A stretch of 64,000 nt of DNA from Stutzerimonas stutzeri SDM-LAC (GCF_000235745.1 NZ_AGSX01000131.1:1-64000); one strand, 5' to 3'; positions 46,361-56,266 are shown, counted from the stretch's first letter. Made by a program: numbers and translations. Notes: a model not told the origin generated them from the sequence alone.

Positions 46361-47137
46361 ATGTGTGAATTGCTCGGCATGAGCGCCAATGTACCCACCG
46401 ACATCCACTTCAGTTTTACCGGCCTGATGCAACGCGGTGGCCGTACTGGACCACACAAGGACGGCTGGGGGATCGCTTTTTACGAAGGCCGTGGTTTGCG
46501 GCTGTTCCAGGATCCGGTGGCTAGCTGCGAGTCGGAAGTGGCGAAAATGGTCCAGTGCTATCTGATCAAAAGTCATGTGGTGATCGGCCATATCCGTCAC
46601 GCCAACGTCGGCAAGGTCGCTCTGGTCAACACGCATCCTTTCGTACGTGAGTTGTGGGGTCAGCACTGGTGTTTTGCCCACAACGGCCAGCTGGGGGATT
46701 TCGCTCCGGCGCGTGGTTTCTATCAGCCGGTAGGGGATACCGACAGCGAAGCGGCATTTTGTGACCTGCTCAATCGGATACGCGGCGATTTTCCCGAGCG
46801 GGTCGCTGCGGAGGATTTGATCCCGCATCTGCTCGATGCTTGTGCCGGCTACCGTGCCAAGGGCGTATTCAACTGCCTGCTGAGCAATGGCGAGTGGCTG
46901 TTCAGCTTCTGCTCGACCAAGTTGGCGCAGATTACCCGTCGCGCGCCGTTCGGCCCGGCTCAATTGAAAGATGCCGAGTTGACGGTGGACTTCGAGGCCG
47001 AGACGACGCCAAACGATGTCGTAACCGTGCTGGCGACCGAGCCGTTAACTGACAATGAACAGTGGGATGTGCACCAATCGGGCGAATGGACGCTTTGGCG
47101 GCTGGGCGAGTGCGTCGCGCGCGGGCAGGTGGGGTGA
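46361..47137 (+). CDS. Class II glutamine amidotransferase, YafJ-like
   Basis: A 258-residue protein with the N-terminal nucleophile Cys2 (M-CELLGMSANVP) of the class II glutaminase fold. RGGRTGPHKDGWGIAFYEG and HIRHANVGKVALVNTHPF and CFAHNGQLGDF carry the glutamine-binding residues. Homologues are stand-alone amidotransferases of unknown acceptor; some occur with gamma-glutamyl or lipid metabolism. GGGAG is 7 nt before the ATG. It overlaps the DUF2937 gene by one base (TGATG), so the two may act together. Confidence 0.88.
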   Translation: MCELLGMSANVPTDIHFSFTGLMQRGGRTGPHKDGWGIAFYEGRGLRLFQDPVASCESEVAKMVQCYLIKSHVVIGHIRHANVGKVALVNTHPFVRELWGQHWCFAHNGQLGDFAPARGFYQPVGDTDSEAAFCDLLNRIRGDFPERVAAEDLIPHLLDACAGYRAKGVFNCLLSNGEWLFSFCSTKLAQITRRAPFGPAQLKDAELTVDFEAETTPNDVVTVLATEPLTDNEQWDVHQSGEWTLWRLGECVARGQVG

Positions 47138-47676
47138 TGCTGAGAAGCTATTTGCGTTTGACCTTGTTCGCCTTGGGGCTGCTGGTTGGTGTTCAGGTGC
47201 CGGGCTTCATTGAGGCATACGGCAACCACGTCGAGGCGCGCCGCCTCGAGGCACAACAGGGGTTGGAGGGATTCCAGGATACGGCAGGGCGATTTTTCAA
47301 AGGTGATCTGAATGCGTTGGTCGAACATTATCGAGCCAGCGAAGATCCGGTAATCCAGAGCGATGCGCGCAGCGTTTCGGCATTGGTCGAACGTGCGCGT
47401 TTACTCGACCGCGAATGGCGAATCATGGAGGGGCCTTGGTATGCACAGGCCTGGCACGTCCTGGTCGGCGCGGATCAGGCGATCAGGCGTCAGGTCTGGA
47501 ACAGCTACCGTTTCCAGGTACTGCTGTCGCCCGAGGCGATCGCCTGGGGCCTGAGCTGTGCGCTATTGCTCGCCTGGATCGTCGAAAGTCTCTTCGTATT
47601 GCTTCGCCAGGCGCTGTTTCCACAACGCAATCGACGTCGGCGTCGTACGGCTAACTCGCTTCCGTCGAAGCGATAG
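47137..47676 (+). CDS. DUF2937 family membrane protein
   Basis: A 179-residue protein starting MLRSYLRLTLFALGLLVGVQ: one N-terminal membrane helix, a periplasmic-size helical part (about 25-125) with DTAGRFFKGDLNALVEHYRA, and a second helix near 135-155. The C-terminal tail is arginine-rich (RNRRRRRTANSLPSKR). It matches the DUF2937 pattern; function unknown. The start overlaps the amidotransferase stop. Its last 26 bp overlap the end of the convergent membrane-protein gene, so each transcript carries antisense of the other. Confidence 0.8.
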   Translation: MLRSYLRLTLFALGLLVGVQVPGFIEAYGNHVEARRLEAQQGLEGFQDTAGRFFKGDLNALVEHYRASEDPVIQSDARSVSALVERARLLDREWRIMEGPWYAQAWHVLVGADQAIRRQVWNSYRFQVLLSPEAIAWGLSCALLLAWIVESLFVLLRQALFPQRNRRRRRTANSLPSKR

Positions 47677-48169
47677 TATTGGTCGCCTGGGTTTGCTCGA
47701 CTCGCCTGTTTACGCGATACGCCCACTCCCCTAGACCGAACTGCAGGGCAGGCAGGCACAGTGTCAGAGGTATGATCCACAGCAGGTCGGTATCTCCCAC
47801 AATCAGCCTCACGTTTCGAAGGGTCGTGGGCATTTCGGCAACCTGCAGCAGGACACCGATAACCCCGAGCCATATCACAGTGACTTGAGCGAGCTGCCAG
47901 CCGCCGAAAATCCCATTGGCAATTCGCAGCCACGGGCGGTGCGCTGGCACCAGCAGAGCGCCTAGCCACCACACCAGCAAGGTCATCGATAACGACATTT
48001 TCCACAGGGCAGGAAGAATCCCTCCGTTGCCCAGCAAGAATGCATGCGATGGGGCTGCTGGCCAGCTATAAGAGCCAGACTGCAGCACCGCAATAACCAA
48101 GCGGAGATCGTTAACCGCTATGAGCGCCGTAAACCCGGTTACTGCGGCAATCGCCCAGCGCTGTTTCAT
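47651..48169 (-). CDS. Four-helix membrane protein of unknown function
   Basis: A 172-residue protein with about four membrane helices (near 5-25, 52-72, 86-110 and 128-150). It has the sequence GGWQLAQVTVIWLGVIGVLL; I do not recognise a named family. The ATG at 48169 has AAGGA 8 nt upstream; an ATG three codons earlier is too close to that site. Its 3' end overlaps the convergent DUF2937 gene by 26 bp. It is 35 bp downstream of the VWA gene but not obviously part of that operon. Confidence 0.65.
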   Translation of the reverse strand: MKQRWAIAAVTGFTALIAVNDLRLVIAVLQSGSYSWPAAPSHAFLLGNGGILPALWKMSLSMTLLVWWLGALLVPAHRPWLRIANGIFGGWQLAQVTVIWLGVIGVLLQVAEMPTTLRNVRLIVGDTDLLWIIPLTLCLPALQFGLGEWAYRVNRRVEQTQATNTIASTEAS

Positions 48170-48204
48170 TATTTGCATCCTTGCAATGGTTAACCGGAAA
48201 CGGC

Positions 48205-49383
48205 CTATTTCGACAGGAACTTCATGCCTTCTTCCAGCCCGCTCAAGGTCAGCGGATACATGCGGTCTTCCAGCAAGTCGCGGATGATGCCGGTGGATGA
48301 GGTGTAGCCCCAGGTGTCTTTCGGGTAAGGGTTGATCCAGATGAGCTTCTTGTATTTTTCCATGAAGCGCTGCATCCAGACGTAACCGGCCTCTTCATTC
48401 CAGTGTTCAACGCTGCCCCCGGGCTGGGTAACTTCGTAGGGCGCCATGGCCGCATCGCCAACGAACACGACTTTGTAGTCCGCGCCGTACTTGTGCAGCA
48501 GATCGAGGGTCGAAGTGCGCTCCGAGGTGCGGCGGAAGTTGTTTTTCCAGACCGATTCGTAAATGAAGTTGTGAAAGTAGAAATACTCGAGGTGCTTGAA
48601 CTCGGTCTTGCAGGCCGAAAACAACTCTTCGCAGACCTTCACGTGCGCATCCATCGAGCCGCCGATATCGAACAGGATCAGCAGCTTGACGGCATTGCGG
48701 CGCTCGGGGCGCATCTGGATATTCAGCAGGCCGCCGTCTTTAGCGGTGTGGTCGATGGTGCCGTCCAGGTCCAGTTCATCCTGCGCACCCTGGCGAGCGA
48801 ACTTGCGCAAGCGGCGTAGCGCGACCTTGATGTTGCGCGTGCCCAGCTCGACCTGATCGTCGAGGTTCTTGTATTCGCGCTGATCCCAGACTTTTACCGC
48901 TTTGCCCTGGCGCTTGCCTGCATCACCGATGCGGATGCCCTCGGGGTTGTAGCCGCCGGAGCCGAACGGGCTGGTGCCACCGGTACCGATCCATTTGTTG
49001 CCACCGGCGTGCTTTTCCTTCTGCTCCTCCAGACGCTTTTTGAATTCCTCGATCAGCTTATCCAGACCGCCTAGCGATTCGATCTTGGCCCGCTCTTCGT
49101 CGCTCAGCGAGCGCTCGAATTCCTTGCGCAGCCACTCTTCTGGAATCAGCGCCTCAATGTGTTGGTTGAGGTTTTCCAGACCTTTGAAATAGACGCCGAA
49201 GGCACGATCAAACTTATCGAAATGCCGCTCGTCCTTCACCAGGATCGCACGCGAAAGATAGTAGAACTCATCCATGTCGGCGAATACGACGTTGTGTTTC
49301 AGCGCGTTGATCAGATCGAGCAGTTCGCGCACCGACACCGGAACCTTGGCGGCGCGCATCTCATTGAACAAGCCAAGCAGCAT
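48205..49383 (-). CDS. VWA domain protein, CoxE-like
   Basis: A 392-residue protein. The N-terminal half is helical and charged (RAAKVPVSVRELLDLINALK at the start). The C-terminal half is a von Willebrand A domain of the CoxE type, with the MIDAS motif in LLILFDIGGSMDAHV (D-x-G-x-S) and WINPYPKDTWGYTSSTGI at the end. VWA proteins act with MoxR AAA+ ATPases to assemble or activate metalloenzymes and complexes. The moxR gene is at the head of the same operon, separated by the GFA gene. The target is not known. Confidence 0.9.
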   Translation of the reverse strand: MLLGLFNEMRAAKVPVSVRELLDLINALKHNVVFADMDEFYYLSRAILVKDERHFDKFDRAFGVYFKGLENLNQHIEALIPEEWLRKEFERSLSDEERAKIESLGGLDKLIEEFKKRLEEQKEKHAGGNKWIGTGGTSPFGSGGYNPEGIRIGDAGKRQGKAVKVWDQREYKNLDDQVELGTRNIKVALRRLRKFARQGAQDELDLDGTIDHTAKDGGLLNIQMRPERRNAVKLLILFDIGGSMDAHVKVCEELFSACKTEFKHLEYFYFHNFIYESVWKNNFRRTSERTSTLDLLHKYGADYKVVFVGDAAMAPYEVTQPGGSVEHWNEEAGYVWMQRFMEKYKKLIWINPYPKDTWGYTSSTGIIRDLLEDRMYPLTLSGLEEGMKFLSK

Positions 49384-49430
49384 GGCAGAACCTCTAGCGT
49401 GCCGTCTTGGCGGCAGCTTTCATGATTGAT

Positions 49431-49829
49431 TCAGATATCTTCGTCGTGAGTCGGGAGGCCGTCTCGGATCTCGTACCAGTCCGCCTTGGATCGCACGAAA
49501 ATGTGCGTCTGCGGCGGGGCGGGCAATGGTGAGTCGAATGTGCCGGCTGCGACGCCGAGCTCATGCTCGCGGTTGTCGACGAATTGCAGGTTGGAGCCGC
49601 AGCGAATGCAGAACGTCCGCGTCACATGATCGGAGGAGTGATAGACACCTAACTGGTCCTTGCCTGAAAGGAAGTGAAACGCATCCAGCGGCACGCTCGC
49701 GTAAGTGGCGAAAGCCGCACCGTGGGCTTTGCGGCACTTCTTGCAGTGACAGTGGGTCAGCTCGTTGATCGGGGCGTCGATGCGATAGCGCACGACACCA
49801 CAGAGGCAACTACCGGTATGCGTTTGCAT
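49431..49829 (-). CDS. GFA/CENP-V domain protein
   Basis: A 132-residue protein with the GFA zinc motif: Cys in GSCLCGVVRYR, then CHCKKCRKAHGAAF, and later TFCIRCGSNLQF. This matches the glutathione-dependent formaldehyde-activating (Gfa) superfamily, whose members are mostly uncharacterised and rarely act on formaldehyde. The ATG at 49829 follows AGGAAG and fits homologues better than a longer upstream reading. It lies between moxR (50 bp) and the VWA gene (47 bp), an uncommon insertion in that pair. Confidence 0.88.
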   Translation of the reverse strand: MQTHTGSCLCGVVRYRIDAPINELTHCHCKKCRKAHGAAFATYASVPLDAFHFLSGKDQLGVYHSSDHVTRTFCIRCGSNLQFVDNREHELGVAAGTFDSPLPAPPQTHIFVRSKADWYEIRDGLPTHDEDI

Positions 49830-49879
49830 GGATCTTCCTCCAGTAAATGAGGCGTCCGGCTCCCGTGAACCGCCGCCGG

Positions 49880-50725
49880 TCAACGGCTGGCGCGACGACT
49901 CATGAACGCCAGACGTTCAAGCAATTGCACATCCTGCTCGTTTTTCACCAGGGCGCCAGCCAACGGCGGGATCGCCTTGGTCGGATCGCGCTCGCGCAGG
50001 ACGGCCTCGCCGATGTTGTCGGCCATCAAAAGCTTCAGCCAGTCGACCAGTTCGCTGGTGGACGGCTTCTTCTTCAGGCCTGGCACCTTACGTACATCAA
50101 AGAACACATCGAGCGCTTCGGCCACCAGGTCCTTCTTGATGTTGGGGTAATGCACATCGACAATCCGCTGCAGCGTGTCGCGATCGGGGAAGGCGATGTA
50201 GTGAAAGAAGCAGCGGCGCAGGAAGGCGTCGGGCAATTCCTTCTCGTTGTTCGAGGTAATGATGATGATGGGCCGCTGCTTAGCCTTGATGGTTTCGTTG
50301 GTCTCGTAAACGTAGAACTCCATCTTGTCGAGTTCTTGCAGCAGGTCGTTGGGGAACTCGATGTCGGCCTTGTCGATCTCGTCGATCAGCAGGATGACGC
50401 GCTGCTCGGACTCGAACGCCTCCCACAGCTTGCCCTTCTTGATGTAGTTGCGTACGTCGTGAACGCGGTCCGAGTCCAGCTGCGAGTCGCGCAGACGGCT
50501 CACCGCATCGTATTCGTAAAGGCCTTGATGGGCTTTGGTGGTGGATTTGATGTGCCAGGTGATCAACTGCGCGCCAAATGATTCTGCGAGCTGCTCGGCC
50601 AGCATGGTTTTACCGGTGCCCGGTTCGCCTTTCACCAACAAAGGACGCTCGAGCGTTATGGCAGCATTCACGGCAAGCTTGAGATCGTCTGTGGCGACGT
50701 AGGACTGGGTGCCTTCGAACTTCAT
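49880..50725 (-). CDS. moxR: MoxR-family AAA+ ATPase
   Basis: A 281-residue protein. Walker A is LVKGEPGTGKTMLAEQLAES, Walker B is VILLIDEIDKADIEFPNDLL, and sensor 1 and the arginine finger follow in IIITSNNEKELPDAFLRRCF. The C-terminal lid is helical. MoxR ATPases act as chaperones with VWA partners; the VWA gene is encoded in the same operon. Start at 50725 follows AGGAAACTCCG. A well-formed sigma-70 promoter and a palindrome lie upstream. Confidence 0.94.
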   Translation of the reverse strand: MKFEGTQSYVATDDLKLAVNAAITLERPLLVKGEPGTGKTMLAEQLAESFGAQLITWHIKSTTKAHQGLYEYDAVSRLRDSQLDSDRVHDVRNYIKKGKLWEAFESEQRVILLIDEIDKADIEFPNDLLQELDKMEFYVYETNETIKAKQRPIIIITSNNEKELPDAFLRRCFFHYIAFPDRDTLQRIVDVHYPNIKKDLVAEALDVFFDVRKVPGLKKKPSTSELVDWLKLLMADNIGEAVLRERDPTKAIPPLAGALVKNEQDVQLLERLAFMSRRASR

Positions 50726-50782
50726 CGGAGTTTCCTTGGATCGGGCCTGGCACGCAGGCGCTTCGTGTTAATTAGACCGCCG

Positions 50783-50811
50783 ACTATAAGTGATGGGCGC
50801 ATGAGTGTGAA
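50783..50811 (-). promoter_or_regulatory. Sigma-70 type promoter of the moxR operon
   Basis: On the minus strand TTCACA, a 17-bp spacer and TATAGT, each one base off consensus. The -10 is 58 bp upstream of the moxR start. Confidence 0.6.
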
Positions 50812-50821
50812 CGTGAGGAGA

Positions 50822-50840
50822 TCATTCAGTCACTGAATGA
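50822..50840. promoter_or_regulatory. 19-bp palindrome upstream of the moxR promoter
   Basis: TCATTCAGTCACTGAATGA is a perfect inverted repeat (9-bp arms, one central base), ending 11 bp before the -35 element. Its form suits a TetR-type operator. No regulator gene is adjacent. Confidence 0.55.
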
Positions 50841-50865
50841 GCGGCCGTTCGATGGATGCTCACGC

Positions 50866-51942
50866 TTAGCCTTCATCTTCGCCCAGCGAGCGCTCGAAAC
50901 GTGCCGAGAAGGCTTCCACGAATGCATTACGCAGAATTGCGATGAACGCCTGGAACGGACTCACATCAGCGTTCCTGGTGCTGCCATTCAGCTCAACGCG
51001 TGTAGCGAATTGCTCCTTGCGCTGGTTCTGCAGGACTTCCTCGCCACCGCCGACAACCGCTTCCCAGATGCCGCGAAAAAATCCCTTGTCTTCATTCTTG
51101 ATGTCCTGCTCGAAGTTGAATACCTCGACATTTCGCAGCAGTGGCTTGATATAGCCATCGAGTTGAGCGTCGTTGGCCTCGGCCTCGATTACCAGGTCGC
51201 CGGTACCGTCGGCGAAGTCAAAGCTTCCGTAGGCGTTGCTGAAATCATTCAGTTTGGTCAGATCAACATCCGTTACACGCAAGCTGAACTGGAAATCTTC
51301 CCAGTCCGTATAGGGATCGAACTGCGCACGGGCTTCCATCGGGGCCTGGTTGAAAAACTTGGCATTACCTTCAAACCGCGCGACGCGCCCTTGCTTCTGG
51401 TCGGCAGTATTGGTCAGGTTGAAGAGGCTCGCGTTGACTGCGCTGGCATAGACATGAACCGGCGGATCTGCCTGAAAGTTGCGAAACGAGACCTGTCCGT
51501 CCACCACTTTCAGTTCGTTAAGCGTGAATGGCATCAGTTCATTGAGGCGATCCCGCCAGTCGACTCCGTCGCCGGTCTGCGAGCTTTCCTTCTCCTCACC
51601 GTCCACGAAGTTCAGGTGCGGCTGTTCCAGCGTGATTTCGCCGACCAGCGCTTGATCCTCCCATAGCGCCCCCCAGCTCAGCCCGATATCGATGGCGTCA
51701 GCGGTGAACAGCGGCGCCTGGACCTGCTGGTTTTTTTTCTCGATCAGCAGGTCGTCGATTCGATAGGCGCCACGCCACCAGGCAAGATCGACGTCCTCGA
51801 TGTGGCCGCGGTAGTCACCCATGTCGGCGAGTTTGCCGTTCAGGTAGTTGAGAACAACGTAGGGCAGTGCCAGATGGACAACCAGCAGCACTAGTGCAAG
51901 CGACAACAAGATCCATAGCGGGCGTCGGTAGCGTGTCTTCAT
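50866..51942 (-). CDS. DUF748 protein (AsmA-like)
   Basis: A 358-residue protein with one N-terminal membrane helix ([20 protein letters not shown]) and a periplasmic part rich in beta strands. It has the DUF748 features [20 protein letters not shown] and the repeated [18 protein letters not shown]-type strands. AsmA-like proteins (TamB, YhdP, YdbH) carry phospholipids to the outer membrane; a similar role here is inference. It ends with an acidic tail. It lies between cysK (divergent) and moxR on the minus strand. Confidence 0.82.
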   Translation of the reverse strand: MKTRYRRPLWILLSLALVLLVVHLALPYVVLNYLNGKLADMGDYRGHIEDVDLAWWRGAYRIDDLLIEKKNQQVQAPLFTADAIDIGLSWGALWEDQALVGEITLEQPHLNFVDGEEKESSQTGDGVDWRDRLNELMPFTLNELKVVDGQVSFRNFQADPPVHVYASAVNASLFNLTNTADQKQGRVARFEGNAKFFNQAPMEARAQFDPYTDWEDFQFSLRVTDVDLTKLNDFSNAYGSFDFADGTGDLVIEAEANDAQLDGYIKPLLRNVEVFNFEQDIKNEDKGFFRGIWEAVVGGGEEVLQNQRKEQFATRVELNGSTRNADVSPFQAFIAILRNAFVEAFSARFERSLGEDEG

Positions 51943-52080
51943 GGGCGACCTGATCGTGCGGAAACATGGGCGGCTGTGCTTCTGGATGGACCCTGCTTGC
52001 CGACCATGAGTTCGGCTGGACGAGTTGGGAGACTGGGCTTAGGCTCACCAGTCTGGTTTTTTCATCACAGGGAATTCGTC

Positions 52081-53055
52081 ATGAGCCGCATCTTCGCTGA
52101 CAACGCGCAAACCATCGGCAATACGCCACTGGTCATGATCAACCGGCTGGGGCCCAAGGGCGTCAGCATCATGGCCAAGATCGAGGGTCGAAACCCCGGC
52201 TATTCAGTCAAGTGCCGGATCGGTGCGGCAATGATCTGGGACGCCGAGCAAAGTGGACGCTTGAAGCCGGGCATGACGCTTGTCGAACCGACCTCGGGCA
52301 ACACGGGCATCGGCCTGGCGTTCGTCGCAGCGGCGCGTGGCTACAAGCTGATGCTGACAATGCCTGCCTCGATGAGCCTGGAGCGGCGCAAGGTATTGAA
52401 GGCGCTTGGCGCTGAGCTGGTGCTTACCGAACCCGCAAAAGGCATGAACGGGGCAATCGAGAAAGCCGCCGAGATCGCGGCTTCTGCGCCGGACACCTAT
52501 TTCATGCCGCAACAGTTCGAAAACCCGTCGAACCCCGCCATTCACGAAAAGACCACCGGGCCGGAAATCTGGAACGACACCGAAGGCAGCATCGACGTGT
52601 TGGTGGCTGGCGTGGGGACGGGCGGGACTATTACCGGCGTGTCGCGCTATATCAAGAACACCCAGGGCAAGCAGATTCTGAGCGTCGCGGTGGAGCCAGT
52701 CAGCTCACCCGTGATCAGCCAGGCCATGGCCGGCGAAGAGCTCAAACCCGGCCCGCATAAGATTCAGGGCATTGGCGCCGGCTTCATTCCGAAGAACCTG
52801 GATCTGTCGATCATCGATCAGGTTGAGTGTGTCGATGACGATGAATCGAAGGCCATGGCGCTGCGCCTGATGCGTGAGGAAGGCATCCTCTGCGGTATCT
52901 CCTGCGGTGCGGCGATGGTGGCAGCGGTACGCCTGGCCGAGAAGCCGGAAATGCAGGGCAAGAACATCGTGGTGATCCTGCCCGATTCCGGCGAACGCTA
53001 CCTGTCGACCATGCTGTTTTCCGACGTGTTCGGCGAGCAGGAACTGCAGCAGTAA
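52081..53055 (+). CDS. cysK: Cysteine synthase A (O-acetylserine sulfhydrylase)
   Basis: A 324-residue PLP enzyme beginning [20 protein letters not shown]. The PLP lysine is in [15 protein letters not shown], the substrate loop is [16 protein letters not shown], and the phosphate-binding glycines are in [11 protein letters not shown]. It makes cysteine from O-acetylserine and sulphide. The sequence is closer to CysK (about 320 residues) than CysM (about 300). The start at 52081 follows a CAGGGAATTCGTC leader. The 5' region and DUF748 neighbour match what I recall from P. aeruginosa. Confidence 0.95.
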   Translation: MSRIFADNAQTIGNTPLVMINRLGPKGVSIMAKIEGRNPGYSVKCRIGAAMIWDAEQSGRLKPGMTLVEPTSGNTGIGLAFVAAARGYKLMLTMPASMSLERRKVLKALGAELVLTEPAKGMNGAIEKAAEIAASAPDTYFMPQQFENPSNPAIHEKTTGPEIWNDTEGSIDVLVAGVGTGGTITGVSRYIKNTQGKQILSVAVEPVSSPVISQAMAGEELKPGPHKIQGIGAGFIPKNLDLSIIDQVECVDDDESKAMALRLMREEGILCGISCGAAMVAAVRLAEKPEMQGKNIVVILPDSGERYLSTMLFSDVFGEQELQQ

Positions 53056-53062
53056 TTGGTCC

Positions 53063-53094
53063 TGCGTCAGGACTGAATCTTCAGTCCCGACGCA
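53063..53094. terminator. Hairpin between convergent cysK and EamA genes
   Basis: TGCGTC-A-GGACTGA (53063-53076) pairs with TCAGTCC-C-GACGCA (53081-53094) with one internal mismatch and a 4-nt loop. It overlaps the stop codon of the EamA gene (53081-53083). No U-run is present. Confidence 0.55.
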
Positions 53095-54046
53095 GCTCCA
53101 GTTCATCAGAGGGAACGAGCGCCGCATTCGTCTGGTCGCGTTGGGCCTGAAGCGGTGCGATTGGGCTCGGTGCCTGCTTCAGCACGAGCCAGAGCGCCAC
53201 AGCGATCAGCGCTCCGCCGTAGGCATAGGCCCAGTCCAGCGGTTCGCCCAGAAACAGGGCGCCCCACAGCACGCCAAATGGCGGGATGATGAACGTCACC
53301 GTCAAGGTTCGAACCGGACCAATATCCGCAAGCAAGCGGAAGTACAGAATGTAAGCGAAGGCCGTGCAGACGATGCCGAGGCCAGCGAGGCTTAGCCAGA
53401 CGGTGCTGTCACCCCAGGAAACCGGAGGTGCGATCAGCAGCGAAATGATGAACGGCGGCAGCAGACATAGCGCTGCTCCGGCCTGGCTTCCAAAGGCGAC
53501 CAATTCGCTCGTCAGACCGCCATGTTGGTTGATCCAGCGCCGGGTCAGGAATCCGCCAAACCCATAGCACGCTGTCGCACCCAGGCACGCGAGTGCACCG
53601 ACCAGCAGTTGAAGGTCGAAGGCCACCGGGCCGGTGCGCGTCAGCAAGGCTACGCCGCTCAGGCCAAACAGTACGCCGACCAGTTTCGCTGCAGTCAATG
53701 CTTCGGCGAAGAACAAGGCACCGATGAGTACGCCCATCATCGGTGTGGTTGCATTGAATATCGCCGAATAGCCCGTTGGCAGGAATCGCGCCGCCAAGGC
53801 ATACAGCGCGAATGGCACGCCGGAATTTATCATCCCCAGGATCAGGCACAGCTTGAGCTTGCCGCGAAAGTCCCAGCGGGTCCGCATGATCATCAGAATC
53901 GCCAGCAGACCGATGCAGGCGAACAGCACTCGGAAGAACGCGGTGGGGAAGGTGCCAAGCTCCGGCGCGATGATGCGCATGAACAGAAAACTGGCGCCCC
54001 AGATAGCGGCGAGACTGAGCAGGCGCAACAGGTCGAGCGGTCGCAT
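53081..54046 (-). CDS. EamA/DMT family transporter
   Basis: A 321-residue membrane protein with ten predicted helices in two EamA repeats (starting [20 protein letters not shown] and [20 protein letters not shown]). The family motif [20 protein letters not shown] lies at the end of repeat one. Such proteins export amino acids or metabolites; the substrate is unknown. The last 30 residues are soluble and charged. It is convergent with cysK and divergent from aceK. Confidence 0.9.
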   Translation of the reverse strand: MRPLDLLRLLSLAAIWGASFLFMRIIAPELGTFPTAFFRVLFACIGLLAILMIMRTRWDFRGKLKLCLILGMINSGVPFALYALAARFLPTGYSAIFNATTPMMGVLIGALFFAEALTAAKLVGVLFGLSGVALLTRTGPVAFDLQLLVGALACLGATACYGFGGFLTRRWINQHGGLTSELVAFGSQAGAALCLLPPFIISLLIAPPVSWGDSTVWLSLAGLGIVCTAFAYILYFRLLADIGPVRTLTVTFIIPPFGVLWGALFLGEPLDWAYAYGGALIAVALWLVLKQAPSPIAPLQAQRDQTNAALVPSDELELRRD

Positions 54047-54199
54047 GGCAGGGCTCCGGCGGACGGCTTATCAGTGTTGGCGAGGTGGGCGCTTCTGGCA
54101 ACTCGGATCTGGCTTTCAAAACTCCCGTTGAGCTGTCCGGCTTTCATTGGGCATGGTCGGTGGATAAGCTCGAGGCTTTTACGCAGCGAGAAAAATGCT

Positions 54200-55921
54200 A
54201 TGGCGCAGCATTCGCCGGACCTCGAGATCGCCCGACAGATCCTTCTGGGGTTCGATGACTACCGCGAACATTTCAGGCTGATCACCGCAGGCGCCAGGGC
54301 GCGCTTCGAGCAAGCCCGGTGGCAGGATGCGCAACACGCATCGGCGGCGCGTATCAATCTGTACGAACAGAAGGTCGGCGAAACCGCTGCAGCGCTGCGC
54401 TCTGTTATGGACCCACAGGTTCTGCTCGACGTGAACCGCTGGCCGCAGATCAAAGGCCAATACATTGGATTGATCAACCCGCGCTTTGACGATGAGCTTT
54501 CGGAGACTTGGTACAACTCGATCTTCTGTAACTTGTTCAGCCATGACTGCATCAACGACAGCACCATGTTCATCCACACCACCCGGCCCGCTAACCGCGC
54601 TCAACGGATGGCGCAGACGCGACGCTACCAACCCGGCGGGGATCTGCATGGCGTGCTGGAGCAGATCCTCAGCGATTTCGCGTTCGACGTGCCGTACGGT
54701 GACCGGGAGGGGGATCTGCAGCGACTCGAGGCGCAGCTGCAGTTGTCCTTGCCAGACTGGGTCTGCAGAGACCCGGAGCTGATCGTTGAGCTCTTCACTT
54801 CGGTGCTGTATCGCAACAAGGGTGCCTACCTTGTCGGGCGCATCTTCACCCGCGACGAGCAATGGCCGCTGGTCATCCCGCTGTTGCACCGCGAAGGCGA
54901 TGGGCTGGTCGCCGATGCCCTGATTACTGACGAGGCGGAAGTCTCAATCATTTTCTCGTTCACCCGTTCGTACTTCATGGTTGAAGTTCCGATCCCGGCG
55001 GAGTTCATCGGCTTCCTCAAGCGGATGTTACCAGGCAAACACATCGCCGAGCTCTACACCTCGATCGGCTTCTACAAGCACGGCAAGTCGGAGTTCTACC
55101 GCGCGCTGATCAACCATCTGGCGACTACCGACGACACATTTATCATGGCGCCGGGCGTGCGCGGGATGGTCATGAGCGTGTTCACGCTGCCGGGCTTCAA
55201 TACCGTGTTCAAGATCATCAAGGATCGTTTTTCCCATACCAAGAATGTCAGCCGCGCGACGGTTGTAGACAAATACCGGTTGGTGAAAAGCGTCGATCGC
55301 GTGGGGCGCATGGCTGATACCCAGGAGTTCGCAGACTTTCGCTTCCCCAAGGGCAAGTTCGATCCCGAGTGCCTTGCCGAACTGCTCGAGGTCGCGCCCT
55401 CTACGGTCGAGGTTCAGGGCGATACGGTATTGGTGCGTCACTGTTGGACCGAGCGGCGGATGACGCCCTTGAACCTATACGTCGAAAACGCAAGCGAACA
55501 GCAGGTGCATGAAGCGTTGGAAGATTACGGGCTCGCCATCAAGCAACTGGCAGCCGCCAACATCTTTCCTGGCGACATGCTGCTGAAGAACTTCGGGGTG
55601 ACCCGCCATGGCCGTGTCGTATTTTACGATTACGACGAGATCTGCTTTCTCACCGAGGTTAATTTCCGCCATATACCCGAGCCCCGATACCCCGAAGATG
55701 AAATGGCCTCCGAACCCTGGTATTCCGTTGGGCCCAACGATGTGTTTCCCGAGGAGTTTCCTCGCTTCCTGTTTGCGGATATCCAGCAGCGCCGACTGTT
55801 CGCAAGGCTGCACGGAGAACTCTACGACGCCAACTACTGGAAGGGGCTGCAACAGGCCATCAGCGCGGGCAAGGTGATCGACGTCTTTCCGTATCGTCGC
55901 AAGGCGCAGACTGCCCAGTAG
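54200..55921 (+). CDS. aceK: Isocitrate dehydrogenase kinase/phosphatase
   Basis: A 573-residue protein. It begins [20 protein letters not shown]; later come [20 protein letters not shown]-type sequence (here [20 protein letters not shown]) and the AceK kinase loop [20 protein letters not shown], with [16 protein letters not shown] near the ATP/Mg site. AceK phosphorylates and reactivates isocitrate dehydrogenase, directing carbon between the TCA cycle and glyoxylate shunt. I chose the ATG at 54200, which gives the family length (about 575); a longer frame runs back into the EamA gene. Its Shine-Dalgarno is weak (GCGAG). The glyoxylate shunt genes are not in the window. Confidence 0.95.
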   Translation: MAQHSPDLEIARQILLGFDDYREHFRLITAGARARFEQARWQDAQHASAARINLYEQKVGETAAALRSVMDPQVLLDVNRWPQIKGQYIGLINPRFDDELSETWYNSIFCNLFSHDCINDSTMFIHTTRPANRAQRMAQTRRYQPGGDLHGVLEQILSDFAFDVPYGDREGDLQRLEAQLQLSLPDWVCRDPELIVELFTSVLYRNKGAYLVGRIFTRDEQWPLVIPLLHREGDGLVADALITDEAEVSIIFSFTRSYFMVEVPIPAEFIGFLKRMLPGKHIAELYTSIGFYKHGKSEFYRALINHLATTDDTFIMAPGVRGMVMSVFTLPGFNTVFKIIKDRFSHTKNVSRATVVDKYRLVKSVDRVGRMADTQEFADFRFPKGKFDPECLAELLEVAPSTVEVQGDTVLVRHCWTERRMTPLNLYVENASEQQVHEALEDYGLAIKQLAAANIFPGDMLLKNFGVTRHGRVVFYDYDEICFLTEVNFRHIPEPRYPEDEMASEPWYSVGPNDVFPEEFPRFLFADIQQRRLFARLHGELYDANYWKGLQQAISAGKVIDVFPYRRKAQTAQ

Positions 55922-56099
55922 TCGTGCGAGGCGAACGCTTCCATACGATATGGGTCGCTATTGATAAGGGCCGGACGAACGGCGCGGCGGCTGCACACTC
56001 TGCAACACCTAGCACAGGCGATGTTGCAGTTGTTGGGTTATGCTGATCTCGAAGTCCCATGGCTCCACCAAAACCCGTATCAGCAGGAGGGGTTAGACC

Positions 56100-56225
56100 A
56101 TGAAAGCATGGCTCAATAGTGTGTGCTGGAATCTGGCAGTGGCGCTTGGGTTTGTCGAACCGCCTCGTTTGCAGCCTATCCCGGTGCGTGCGGAACGAGA
56201 CAAGGCAGCGGCCCGACATCGCTGA
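56100..56225 (+). CDS. 41-residue small protein, PA1414-like
   Basis: A short frame starting MKAWLNSVCWNLAVALGFVE and ending RAERDKAAARHR. AGGAGGGG ends 7 nt before the ATG, one of the best ribosome-binding sites in the window. The first 20 residues form an amphipathic or membrane helix, followed by E-P-P-R and a basic tail. It resembles the short family I recall as PA1414 of P. aeruginosa, whose locus is also reported to make the sRNA SicX; this is a recollection, not a search result. No Anr box was found upstream (only a TTGAT half-site near 55963). Confidence 0.6.
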   Translation: MKAWLNSVCWNLAVALGFVEPPRLQPIPVRAERDKAAARHR

Positions 56226-56232
56226 CCTTGGC

Positions 56233-56266
56233 GATGCCGGGCGTGGTGGCTTAGCGTCCCGGCATC
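56233..56266. terminator. Inverted repeat between the small ORF and gst
   Basis: GATGCCGGG (56233-56241) pairs with CCCGGCATC (56258-56266), perfect over 9 bp, loop 16 nt. It spans the gst stop codon (56251-56253). A U-run is absent, so termination is only likely. Confidence 0.4.

Noticed and set aside
55922-56099. Anr box before the small PA1414-like gene
   Set aside because: Only one half-site (TTGAT) is present; the other half (GCCGG) does not match ATCAA.
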